A stretch of 10,273 nt of DNA from an uncultured bacterium. GTDB taxonomy: Bacteria > Cyanobacteriota > Vampirovibrionia > Gastranaerophilales > Gastranaerophilaceae. Both the position numbers and the translations under genes were made by a program. This document shows, piece after piece, positions 1-7,197 of the stretch. The DNA lies in NCBI GenBank assembly GCA_947365485.1, contig CANAXK010000043.1, forward strand, positions 1-10,273, written 5' to 3'. Within the stretch, counting starts at the first letter, position 1. Each line of letters begins with the position of its first letter. The notes under the pieces are model-generated. The model was not told the origin of the DNA and did no database searches. It worked only from the letters and a program-made list of their open reading frames with translations.

Positions 1-45
1 ACCAGATTTTGAGTCTGGCACGTCTACCAATTCCATCACATCGGC
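1..45 (-). tRNA. tRNA-Leu(CAA), 5' part only (cut by window edge)
   Basis: Read on the minus strand, the 5' acceptor strand GCCGATG begins at 45. A leucine-type D arm (GGAATTGGTAGAC) follows, then an anticodon stem CCAGA/TCTGG enclosing the seven-base loop CTCAAAA. The anticodon is therefore CAA, which reads UUG. The extra arm, T arm and 3' acceptor strand lie beyond position 1, so completeness and an encoded CCA end cannot be judged. A candidate promoter lies upstream at 233-261. The leader and 5' end are repeated at 198-225. Confidence 0.9.
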
Positions 46-60
46 ATATTTAATTGTCAA
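33..60 (-). repeat. 28-bp direct repeat, copy 1 (tRNA leader and 5' end)
   Basis: Positions 33-60 and 198-225 match at 27 of 28 bases, the only difference being A versus G at position 52 versus 217. This copy covers the leader (TTGACAATTAAATAT on the minus strand) and the first 13 bases of the tRNA. A related inverted copy of 15 bases, TGTGATGGAATTGGT, stands at 80-94 and is the reverse complement of 26-40. Three related pieces within 200 bp suggest rearrangement or past recombination at the tRNA 5' end. Confidence 0.85.
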
Positions 61-105
61 TTTTTTAAATCTTTGTTTATGTGATGGAATTGGTTCATGT
101 CTTTA

Positions 106-201
106 TTACGCTGGATTTATTACCAATTGCCCCACATATTTTCGCCCTGTCAGTCTGGTACCTATTGCGCAGAATGTTTTCTGCACTCCCGCTTCAGCCA
201 T
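106..201 (-). other. Possible 31-codon ORF between the tRNA repeats (doubtful)
   Basis: From the ATG at 201 the minus strand stays open for 31 codons, ending at TAA 108-106. The peptide starts MAEAGVQKTFC and ends QLVINPA. The same frame is open further upstream to a TTG at 261. Starting there would give a 51-residue peptide whose N-terminus is a lysine followed by a hydrophobic run (CFFVLISLLTI), like a short signal sequence. No Shine-Dalgarno site is seen and part of the frame lies in the duplicated tRNA leader, so it may be fortuitous. I do not recognise the peptide. Confidence 0.2.
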
Positions 202-225
202 CACATCGGCATATTTGATTGTCAA
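198..225 (-). repeat. 28-bp direct repeat, copy 2
   Basis: This is the second copy of the tRNA-Leu leader and 5' end. Beyond the shared bases the sequence departs completely from a tRNA: no D arm, anticodon arm or matching acceptor 3' strand follows. It therefore acts as a boundary repeat and not as a second tRNA gene. The 137 bp between the copies looks more GC-rich than the flanks and includes a perfect 6-bp hairpin (GCAGAA/TTCTGC, 169-184). Confidence 0.85.
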
Positions 226-232
226 TAAACTT

Positions 233-261
233 ATTAAAACAAAAAAACATTTAAATATCAA
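233..261 (-). promoter_or_regulatory. Candidate promoter toward tRNA-Leu
   Basis: On the minus strand TTGATA (261-256) and TTTAAT (238-233) are separated by exactly 17 bp, a reasonable sigma-70-type match. It lies between the end of the HAD gene and the tRNA repeat region, and points toward the tRNA. No experimental support. Confidence 0.35.
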
Positions 262-272
262 GCAGCCTCAAA

Positions 273-611
273 CTACTTTTCCCAGAAAGGTTTGAAATTC
301 TTTACATCCTTGAGTGTTTTTTCAAAATCGCCTTCAAATCTTATTGCCCTATCATCGACAATCAAGCTTGCAAATGCATTCTTAACGCGTGTGATATCAG
401 ACACAAATATTGAAAGTCCGTTTTCCTCAAGCCAACTGCGAGTTAGTTCTTGATCTCTTACTGTAAAAATCTCTATAACATAATCTTCGGAAACTTTTTC
501 CAAAAATTCCTTCGCACCCTTGCGTATAGCAGGGATTTTGTTTTTATTGTAATCGCCATGGTAGTTATTCAATACACCATCCAAGTCGATTAAAGCAATC
601 CTTTTAGGCAT
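273..611 (-). CDS. Small HAD-superfamily phosphatase-like protein
   Basis: The 112-residue product is a compact HAD-fold hydrolase, probably a phosphatase or nucleotidase acting on an unknown small phosphate ester. Motif I is DLDGV at residues 9-13 (nucleophile Asp9, acid/base Asp11). A motif II Thr follows a hydrophobic strand at 50 (IEIFT). Lys77 is a candidate for motif III, and VDDRAI at 85-90 provides the paired acidic residues of motif IV. There is essentially no cap domain. This short form, with DDRAI and then F-x-G, resembles stand-alone HAD proteins common in phages and accessory DNA. The ATG at 611 is preceded by AGGAG with nine-base spacing. The gene diverges from the XRE regulator at 673, and its Shine-Dalgarno site abuts the dyad at 627-650, so that regulator may control it. 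Substrate unknown. Confidence 0.75.
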   Translation of the reverse strand: MPKRIALIDLDGVLNNYHGDYNKNKIPAIRKGAKEFLEKVSEDYVIEIFTVRDQELTRSWLEENGLSIFVSDITRVKNAFASLIVDDRAIRFEGDFEKTLKDVKNFKPFWEK

Positions 612-626
612 GATAGGGTACTCCTG

Positions 627-650
627 AATGTTTCAGACATACGAAACATT
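627..650. promoter_or_regulatory. Perfect dyad, probable operator of the XRE regulator
   Basis: AATGTTTC (627-634) and GAAACATT (643-650) are perfect 8-bp inverted arms around an 8-bp spacer, giving 24 bp of two-fold symmetry. The site sits in the 61-bp gap between the divergent HAD gene and the XRE gene, just upstream of the latter's possible -10 boxes. This is the usual position and size for an autoregulatory operator of a dimeric HTH repressor. Assignment to the neighbouring XRE protein is inference. Confidence 0.6.
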
Positions 651-672
651 TTTCTAAACTATGATTAAACTT

Positions 673-939
673 ATGCAAGAATCTTACGAAGAAACGATGC
701 AAAAGGCTATTGGCAGAGTGATTAAAAAAGAGAGGAAGCGCAGAAATCTAAAGTTCACCATTTTCTGCTACGAAAACGATATTTCAAAAACAACTCTCTA
801 CATGATTGAGCGGGGAAAGATTAAAGCATACATAACAACGGTGTTCAAAATCGTTTTTGCTCTAGGGCTAACTCTTAGCGAATTTTCCGCTCTGGTCGAA
901 AAAGAACTGCCAGAAGGGTTCCAAAAACCTGAAATTTAG
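673..939 (+). CDS. XRE-family helix-turn-helix transcriptional regulator
   Basis: An 88-residue protein consisting almost entirely of one Cro/C1-type HTH domain. The N-terminal helix is rich in Lys and Arg (IGRVIKKERKRRN). The recognition region SKTTLYMIERGK has the typical xxxISxIERG pattern, followed by a hydrophobic helix (VFKIVFALGLTLSEF). Helix 2, usually LAxxxG, reads IFCYEN and is atypical. An in-frame ATG at 661 would add four residues. I prefer 673 because a TATGAT hexamer ends seven bases before it and no Shine-Dalgarno site precedes either ATG; both choices are tentative. It probably binds the dyad at 627-650 and represses itself and perhaps the HAD gene. The gene ends at the bidirectional hairpin 964-985. 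Confidence 0.8.
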   Translation: MQESYEETMQKAIGRVIKKERKRRNLKFTIFCYENDISKTTLYMIERGKIKAYITTVFKIVFALGLTLSEFSALVEKELPEGFQKPEI

Positions 940-963
940 CTGAATGCTAAATAAAGAATAAAA

Positions 964-985
964 GGGTTGGCAAATGCGCCAATCC
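964..985. terminator. Bidirectional intrinsic terminator
   Basis: GGGTTGGC (964-971) pairs with GCCAATCC (978-985), eight pairs including one G-U, around a six-base loop. TTTT follows on the plus strand and a T-rich run (CTTTTATTCTTTA) on the minus strand. It lies between the convergent XRE gene (ending 939) and HTH gene (ending 999) and can serve both. Confidence 0.75.
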
Positions 986-998
986 GTTTTAGGCTGCA

Positions 999-1205
999 CT
1001 AAATTTTTTCAATGCTAATTTTGTATCCCAACATCTCTGCAATCGTCTTTACTTCATCATACCTAAACGAGCTTGCAAATATTCTGTGCTGAATTTTTTG
1101 TTGGGTATACTCCTGACCGGTCTTTGCAGACAACATTTCTGCTAACTTCTTAGCAGTCAACCCCTCTTTTACCATCAATATTTTTATCTGTTCTTTAGAA
1201 TTCAT
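999..1205 (-). CDS. Small helix-turn-helix protein (phage/accessory type)
   Basis: The 68-residue product begins MNSKEQIKILMVKEGLTAKK. It reads as a short HTH protein: a first helix, LTAKKLAEMLS as helix 2, then QQKIQHRI in the recognition-helix position. It ends in a hydrophobic LGYKISIE segment typical of small Cro-like proteins in Firmicutes and phage DNA. The frame can be opened back to an ATG at 1256. I chose 1205 because GAGG lies about eight bases before that ATG and because the extra residues would run through the -10 box at 1224-1229. It diverges from the AbrB-like gene at 1334, with -35 elements overlapping at 1247-1253, and may regulate that promoter. DNA target unknown. Confidence 0.7.
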   Translation of the reverse strand: MNSKEQIKILMVKEGLTAKKLAEMLSAKTGQEYTQQKIQHRIFASSFRYDEVKTIAEMLGYKISIEKI

Positions 1206-1223
1206 TTTATCCTCTATGTGATA

Positions 1224-1253
1224 ATTATACTGATAGATTAATAATCTTGACAA
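1224..1253 (-). promoter_or_regulatory. Promoter of the small HTH gene
   Basis: On the minus strand TTGTCA (1253-1248) is followed after 18 bp by a perfect TATAAT (1229-1224), about 18 bases before the ATG at 1205. The -35 box overlaps that of the divergent plus-strand promoter: both are read from the near-palindrome TTGACAA (1247-1253). Polymerase binding in the two directions should therefore be mutually exclusive. Confidence 0.6.
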
Positions 1254-1275
1254 CATAAGGATAAATTGTTAAGAT
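1247..1275 (+). promoter_or_regulatory. Promoter of the AbrB-like gene
   Basis: A consensus TTGACA (1247-1252), a 17-bp spacer and TAAGAT (1270-1275) predict a start near 1282, which would place the 1277-1314 dyad at the beginning of the transcript. An alternative perfect TATAAT at 1304-1309, inside the right arm of the dyad, would give a leader of under 20 bases, but it lacks a good -35. Confidence 0.5.
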
Positions 1276-1276
1276 A

Positions 1277-1314
1277 TTATCATTATAAAAATATATTTAT
1301 CTTTATAATGATAA
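1277..1314. promoter_or_regulatory. 13-bp perfect inverted repeat (operator or leader hairpin)
   Basis: TTATCATTATAAA (1277-1289) and TTTATAATGATAA (1302-1314) are exact inverted copies separated by 12 bp. The dyad lies between the divergent HTH and AbrB-like genes, seven bases before the AAAGGAGG ribosome-binding site. It can be a DNA operator for either neighbour's product or, if transcribed, an AT-rich hairpin just ahead of the ribosome-binding site. There is no GC-rich stem, which favours a protein-binding site. Confidence 0.6.
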
Positions 1315-1333
1315 AAATGTAAAGGAGGCAAAA

Positions 1334-1495
1334 ATGTTAGAGAAAAAGCTGGTTAAGATTGACGGTCAGAATTGGGCATTAGAGATTCCGGAGAGTTTTT
1401 TAAAATTAATGAATATTAATGCAGACACTGATTTTTTAGACATAAGGATAGAAGATGACGCGATTTATATAGAGAAAAGTGTTGAGGAAATGTAA
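1334..1495 (+). CDS. AbrB/MazE-like swapped-hairpin DNA-binding protein
   Basis: This 53-residue gene starts at an ATG six bases after an excellent AAAGGAGG. The protein begins MLEKKLVKIDGQNWALEIPE and ends IRIEDDAIYIEKSVEEM. The order is strand, Gly-x-x-Trp turn, I-P-x-x-F-L-K-L helix, then a β-hairpin rich in Asp and Glu. This follows the AbrB/MazE/SpoVT pattern (K-IGNSWGVRIP, helix, then VEDGxIxIxP). Such proteins dimerise to form one DNA-binding barrel and are often antitoxins or transition-state regulators. No toxin gene follows: the gene ends four bases or fewer before a strong terminator, so a solitary regulator is more likely. It may bind the dyad in its own upstream region. Family assignment rests on pattern only. 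Confidence 0.65.
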   Translation: MLEKKLVKIDGQNWALEIPESFLKLMNINADTDFLDIRIEDDAIYIEKSVEEM

Positions 1496-1534
1496 AAACC
1501 AAACAGCAGCGGCTACGCCGCTGCTGTTTGGTTT
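1496..1534. terminator. Strong bidirectional intrinsic terminator
   Basis: Positions 1496-1513 and 1517-1534 form an 18-bp perfect stem with core CAGCAGCGGC/GCCGCTGCTG and a TAC loop. Its A-rich base on one side and T-rich base on the other suit termination in both directions. It lies between the convergent AbrB-like gene and dnaK and isolates the accessory block from dnaK. A smaller stem, GTGCA/TGCAC (1539-1551), lies at the dnaK stop codon. Confidence 0.9.
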
Positions 1535-1550
1535 CTCTGTGCATTTTGCA

Positions 1551-3407
<1,857 letters not shown>

Positions 3408-3449
3408 TTATTTGTGGTTTATATTCTCCTGTATTTTTATTAAAACACT

Positions 3450-3463
3450 GTTTTCAAGAAAAC
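3450..3463. promoter_or_regulatory. Short palindrome upstream of dnaK
   Basis: GTTTTC and GAAAAC flank AA, a 14-bp near-palindrome about 60 bp before the dnaK start codon. Read on the minus strand it contains CTTGAAAA, which resembles a -35 element including the heat-shock sigma-factor type. No matching -10 at normal spacing is convincing. Possible promoter or operator; weak evidence. Confidence 0.25.
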
Positions 3464-3512
3464 CTTAAAAAATAAACAAAAAATTAATTATTTAATTTTT
3501 CACATAAAAATA

Positions 3513-3536
3513 GACTTTCTGCCTAAACAGAAAGTC
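3513..3536. terminator. Intrinsic terminator in the murF-dnaK gap
   Basis: GACTTTCTG (3513-3521) and CAGAAAGTC (3528-3536) form a perfect 9-bp stem with a six-base loop. On the minus strand it is followed by TATTTTTATG, and on the plus strand by ACTTTTTAA. It should stop transcripts coming from murF and the broken frame at 3579-3820, so that dnaK is expressed from its own promoter. Confidence 0.75.
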
Positions 3537-3578
3537 ACTTTTTAACCCAATAATCTCCTACCCCAAAATTACTTGTTC

Positions 3579-3820
3579 TCATATTCTATCCAAATATGAT
3601 TTGTGATTAATTTCAAAAAATTTGTTTTCAGGTAAATGTTTCTCCTCTTTTTCATATTGATTTGTTTTTAAAAAAATTTTCCAAAAGTTTTCTATTTCTC
3701 TTCCGTCCCAAGTCTTGTAGCCATCACTCCTTTCAGGTATGTGTATATAGTATAATTTTCCTATCTTTTTATCAAGTAAAGAATTTCGTAAAAATTTTTA
3801 CAATAGACCATGCTCCCCAT
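3579..3820 (-). pseudogene. Unrecognised frame interrupted by a -1 shift
   Basis: A minus-strand frame is open from 3797 to the TGA at 3581-3579 (72 codons) but contains no ATG or GTG and its only TTG is near the C-terminus. Its composition looks protein-like (for example IHIPERSDGYKTWDGREIEN). An ATG at 3820 (or 3811) opens a different frame that begins MGSMVYCKNF. That frame would join the long one by slipping back one base at A-AAT-TTT inside the run AAAAATTTTT (3790-3799), giving an 80-residue product. There is no good Shine-Dalgarno site or promoter. The simplest reading is a decayed gene or a homopolymer sequencing error. A programmed -1 frameshift is possible because the heptamer fits X-XXY-YYZ. 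I recognise no family. Confidence 0.45.
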
Positions 3821-3909
3821 GACTAATGGGGAAAATATAAATTTACAAAAGTTAACCTTTTTTTATCCACAAAATGTATTGACAAACCTGAGCTGTTGTA
3901 ATTTTTACC

Positions 3910-5205
3910 CTAAACCAGCAATTCTATTAGCCGCTCAAATTTCATGCTGCGCGAAGCTTTCAGAAAAATCTTTGTTCTGTATCCGATATTTTTCTTTATA
4001 AACCCGGAAGCTTCTTCAAGATTTGAAAAATGATGAGACCTGCAATTTTTAATCCCATCTGTAATATGTTTAGAAAGCTCGCCCACAGAGAGAATAAGCG
4101 CACCAGACTTAAGATTCCTGTGTGAATTAATGTACTCCCCTAACTCCCTGTGATACTTAACCTCGTTTTCTCCAAGCTCGCCCATGTCACCAAGAACAAT
4201 TACGTAATCATCATAAAGCTCAAAAATCGTGTCAACAAACGCACGCATGGATTCAGGATTTGCATTGTAACTGTCGTTTATAACCTCAAACCCGCCAGCT
4301 TCCACAGCCTCCCAACGCTTTTCTATTGGTGCGTAGTTTTTTAGCCCGGCTTGAATTTCATTTACCACCATACCGAGCTCTAATCCGGTGTTAATCGCAG
4401 AAAGTGCGTTTTCTATGTTGTAATCCCCGCCAACATTCAGCTCGTAAACATTTCCTCTGTATTCAAACTTAGAATAGTGCGCTGATTTCTCCAGAATCTT
4501 CACATCTTTTAGTGAATAGAAAATCTTCTCTCCGCCAAATTCAACCGTGCTCCTGATTAATTCGTCATCATGCGCAATAAAAACATTCCCGCGCTGGTGC
4601 TTAACAATCTCGCACTTTGCTTTTGCGATATTTTCGCGCGAACCCAAACGCCCGATGTGCGCGGTTCCCACGTTTGATATGATTGTAATATCAGGCTCCG
4701 CGTATTTTGAAAGAAGCTCAATCTCGCCCAGACCGCGCATGCCCATCTCAAGCACAAGAACTTCTGTGTCATCAGGCGCCTCAAAAATTGTCTGGCAGAA
4801 CCCGATTTCGTTGTTGTGATTCAGAGGGGTCTTGAATGTCTTGAATTTTTCAGAAAGAGTGGAGGCAACAAGCTCCTTGGTGGTTGTCTTTCCTGAACTT
4901 CCGGTTATTGCAACAACTGTAAAATCAAGTTTGTTTCGCCTAAAATTTGCAAGCTCGAGATAAGCTTTTAATGTATCTTCGACCTGCAAAGTTCCGGCTC
5001 CTCCGGTGCAGAAAGCCCCGACTGCTCCTTTTTCAAGTGCCTGATTGATAAACTTTTCGCCATCGAAAGAGGCGCCCTTTAGAGGCAGATAAAAATCACC
5101 CGGCTCAATTGTGCGCGTGTCTGTTGAGATACGCACGTCCAAATCTTCGTCAACTTCTTTTAATACTTTTGCGCCCGTTGCACATATCAAATCTCTAATC
5201 TTCAT
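3910..5205 (-). CDS. murF: UDP-MurNAc-tripeptide-D-Ala-D-Ala ligase MurF
   Basis: Cytoplasmic Mur ligase (431 residues) that adds D-Ala-D-Ala to UDP-MurNAc-tripeptide using ATP, the last soluble step of peptidoglycan precursor synthesis. The N-terminal domain has the family signature STDTRTIEPGDFYLPLKG. The P-loop is GSSGKTT (102-108). The central ATPase domain carries NHNNEIG, EMGMRGLGEI and SNVGTAHIGRLGS. The C-terminal domain has DSYNANPESM (311-320), LGDMGELG and KASRSMK. The frame is open to 5319, but I start at 5205: family homology begins there (MKIRDL), and the longer version would overlap the divergent kinase gene. TATACT (5217-5212) ends exactly six bases before this ATG and no Shine-Dalgarno site is present, so the message is probably leaderless. 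No other mur genes adjoin it. Confidence 0.95.
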   Translation of the reverse strand: MKIRDLICATGAKVLKEVDEDLDVRISTDTRTIEPGDFYLPLKGASFDGEKFINQALEKGAVGAFCTGGAGTLQVEDTLKAYLELANFRRNKLDFTVVAITGSSGKTTTKELVASTLSEKFKTFKTPLNHNNEIGFCQTIFEAPDDTEVLVLEMGMRGLGEIELLSKYAEPDITIISNVGTAHIGRLGSRENIAKAKCEIVKHQRGNVFIAHDDELIRSTVEFGGEKIFYSLKDVKILEKSAHYSKFEYRGNVYELNVGGDYNIENALSAINTGLELGMVVNEIQAGLKNYAPIEKRWEAVEAGGFEVINDSYNANPESMRAFVDTIFELYDDYVIVLGDMGELGENEVKYHRELGEYINSHRNLKSGALILSVGELSKHITDGIKNCRSHHFSNLEEASGFIKKNIGYRTKIFLKASRSMKFERLIELLV

Positions 5206-5249
5206 ACTCTTAGTATAACTCCAAAAAATTTTATGATAAATTGGAATTA
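5205..5249. promoter_or_regulatory. 43-bp divergent promoter region, murF / kinase
   Basis: Only 43 bp (5206-5248) separate the divergent start codons. On the minus strand TATACT (5217-5212) lies six bases before the murF ATG. On the plus strand TATGAT (5232-5237) lies 11 bases before the kinase ATG. Neither gene has a convincing Shine-Dalgarno site. The -35 regions must overlap the opposite promoter and are poor matches to TTGACA. Confidence 0.5.
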
Positions 5250-5764
5250 TGGCAGACAAGATAATAATTTTTTCCGGAAAACAATATTCAGGCAAAGACA
5301 CTGCAGCAAAAATACTCATGCAGGAGATGCCGGATTATAAGCGCTGCGCCATGGGCGACATCATCAAGCTTGAATACGGCAGGCAGCACAACCTGACTTA
5401 CGAACAAATCGAGGCCAACAAAAATGAGCACCGCGAAGGTTTAATCCGGCTCGGGAATTGGGGTCGTGCGCAGAGCCAGGATTACTGGCTTGAAAAGATT
5501 ATCGCGCTTGAGGGGAATCTTGTTGTAACTGATGTCAGAATGAAGCACGAGTACGAAGTTTTCAAGCAGGCGGGCGCAATATCAATAAGGGTTGAGGCTT
5601 CGCGTGAAGTGAGAGAAGCCCGCGGAGGGAAGCTCATGTGTGAAAACGACGTTACTGAAGTTGATTTGGATAATATTCAGGATTGGGATTTTCTAATCGA
5701 CAATAGCAAGGATTACGAAACATTGAGAACAAGAGTTCTTGAAATTGTTGAAAAATTACGTTAA
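5249..5764 (+). CDS. P-loop kinase resembling animal-type phosphomevalonate kinase
   Basis: A 171-residue kinase of the nucleoside-monophosphate-kinase fold. The P-loop GKQYSGKDT spans 10-18. Further along are HREGLIRLGNWGRAQ (61-75), VVTDVR (92-97) with a lid-like Arg-rich helix (REVREARG), and a C-terminal DNIQDWDFLIDN segment. From memory, the order and spacing match human phosphomevalonate kinase: FSGKRKSGKD, FRKDMIRWGEEKR, LVSDTRR, LDNFGDFDWVIEN. One difference is that the second Arg of the DTRR motif is Met98 here. The substrate cannot be deduced: phosphomevalonate, a deoxynucleotide or another monophosphate are all possible, and no mevalonate-pathway gene is near. It diverges from murF. 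Its TAA overlaps the stop codon of the convergent membrane-protein gene. Confidence 0.75.
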   Translation: MADKIIIFSGKQYSGKDTAAKILMQEMPDYKRCAMGDIIKLEYGRQHNLTYEQIEANKNEHREGLIRLGNWGRAQSQDYWLEKIIALEGNLVVTDVRMKHEYEVFKQAGAISIRVEASREVREARGGKLMCENDVTEVDLDNIQDWDFLIDNSKDYETLRTRVLEIVEKLR

Positions 5765-7161
5765 GCATTCACTGCCTCCTTTTTTGCTACCTCTGATTGA
5801 GCGATAAGCTGCTCGCTAGCTGGTTTTGGGTTAAATATTTTATCTGTTTTGCTTCCAAGTAAACTGAATCCTACCCCTGCAAGAGAGCCGTAGACCATGC
5901 CTTTCACACCGGAGAAGAGCATAGCGGTTAGCGCCATGGAGGTTCCGATACCTGCAACAGCAGGCATTCCGACTGTAAGGAGTCTTGATACGCGCTCTTC
6001 TTTGGAGTTGGCGGTCCCGACTGCAACCCCACCCAGAATTATTCCGACTGCTGCTGTAACAATATCGGTCGGTGCGCTTCCCAGAATCAGGTCGCGTTTT
6101 TTGTCAAAGTACTCGACGCATTCACTGAAATTAGCCTTCTTAAGTTTTTTGCCAGCCTGTTTGATACTGCTTTCGAGCACTGTTTTTTCTTCTTTGTCAA
6201 GGTAAGGAAGCAGCATGTCATATATCTCGTTGTATTTGCCGCGCGTTGTTTTCCCGTCGCCCATGAGCGATTCCACGACCTTTTGTCCGTCTGATTGGAG
6301 TCTGTTCCTTTCAGGCATCATAATATCTTCTGCCCAGAAAGACATGTTATTTTTGAAATGTTCTGTGCTCTTAGTGCCCTTGTCTCTGTAGCCTTTGACG
6401 TATGATTTCCATTTTTTCATAAACGAATCTTCAAGGTTCGCCATGACTTCTTCCTGGGTCTTGAGTCGTTCGTTTATTTTAGGGGATGAGAAGTATTCTC
6501 TTGTCTTCTTTATCTCACCAAGTTGGAGTTCAAGCTCGCGTGCCTTGCCTTCCGGAAGTTTGGATTTATACTGTCTGATAAGGTTTTCAAGATTGTTCAT
6601 GTTTGAAGACACGCGTTTGTACTTCAAATGAACTGTGTGTTTGCTTATTGAGTCAAACCAGTTTGTGATTGCCTCATGCGGTTTTTTCATGACTTTGCGG
6701 AATACGCTATCTGTACAAAACCACTTAAACCCTTCGTCTTTTGCTGAGTTGAGGTTGTTTGTAAATTCCAGAAACTTAACGCTCTGGTTCAAGACTTTTT
6801 GGCCTGCCTGATAGAGCTTGCTTTTTGCAGAATTATTGGTTTTCGCTTTTGTTTCAGCCTTGTGTGACATTGTCTTCAACTTGTCCAGAAGTTTTCCGGA
6901 GAATTTCGGGTTAAATATTGCAACAAGGGCAGAGAGAACAAGTACGCTGCTTCCTACTGTAATCGCTGTTTTGTGGGTTTTCTTTTTCTCGTCTTTTTCC
7001 GTGTCTTTTTTCACAAAGGTGTCAACAGCATTATTGATGACATTTTCCACCTTTTCAATCGGTTTTTTGATGATATTTGAAGCAGAGGAAGAGTTCCTGA
7101 AATAGATATTATTTCTAGAATAGAAAGGATTATTCGTGCTGTAATCATAACCTATTGACAC
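5761..7161 (-). CDS. Large membrane protein of unknown function
   Basis: A 466-residue protein I do not recognise. Its N-terminus is rich in Asn, Ser and Tyr (STNNPFYSRNNIYFRNSS) and is followed by a charged segment. A hydrophobic helix spans about 65-83 (AITVGSSVLVLSALVAIF). A long, strongly charged, Lys/Glu-rich helical middle (about 90-360) is probably partly coiled coil. Three Gly/Ala-rich hydrophobic helices cluster near the C-terminus (about 365-383, 394-415, 418-437), before an Ala/Glu/Lys tail. No cleavable signal peptide or catalytic motif is visible. The start is GTG at 7161, with AAAGGT six bases upstream. A promoter candidate lies at 7198-7225. Tail-to-tail with the kinase, it shares TTAA (5761-5764) as overlapping stop codons. 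A lineage-specific envelope protein is a guess. Confidence 0.85.
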   Translation of the reverse strand: MSIGYDYSTNNPFYSRNNIYFRNSSSASNIIKKPIEKVENVINNAVDTFVKKDTEKDEKKKTHKTAITVGSSVLVLSALVAIFNPKFSGKLLDKLKTMSHKAETKAKTNNSAKSKLYQAGQKVLNQSVKFLEFTNNLNSAKDEGFKWFCTDSVFRKVMKKPHEAITNWFDSISKHTVHLKYKRVSSNMNNLENLIRQYKSKLPEGKARELELQLGEIKKTREYFSSPKINERLKTQEEVMANLEDSFMKKWKSYVKGYRDKGTKSTEHFKNNMSFWAEDIMMPERNRLQSDGQKVVESLMGDGKTTRGKYNEIYDMLLPYLDKEEKTVLESSIKQAGKKLKKANFSECVEYFDKKRDLILGSAPTDIVTAAVGIILGGVAVGTANSKEERVSRLLTVGMPAVAGIGTSMALTAMLFSGVKGMVYGSLAGVGFSLLGSKTDKIFNPKPASEQLIAQSEVAKKEAVNA

Positions 7162-7197
7162 AATTTGACCTTTATAAAACCTACTACATGAATATAA

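Noticed and set aside
46..216. A second tRNA gene starting at the 198-225 repeat
   Set aside because: After the shared 13 bases there is no D arm, no seven-base anticodon loop on a stem and no matching acceptor 3' strand.
3814..3832. Hairpin TCCCCAT-N5-ATGGGGA as a murF terminator
   Set aside because: The 7-bp stem is perfect, but no T run follows on the minus strand, and on the plus strand only AAAATATAAA follows. Its role is unclear.
5206..5319. Longer murF with 38 extra N-terminal residues
   Set aside because: The extension would overlap the divergent kinase coding region and pass through a -10 box, and MurF homology begins at the ATG at 5205.
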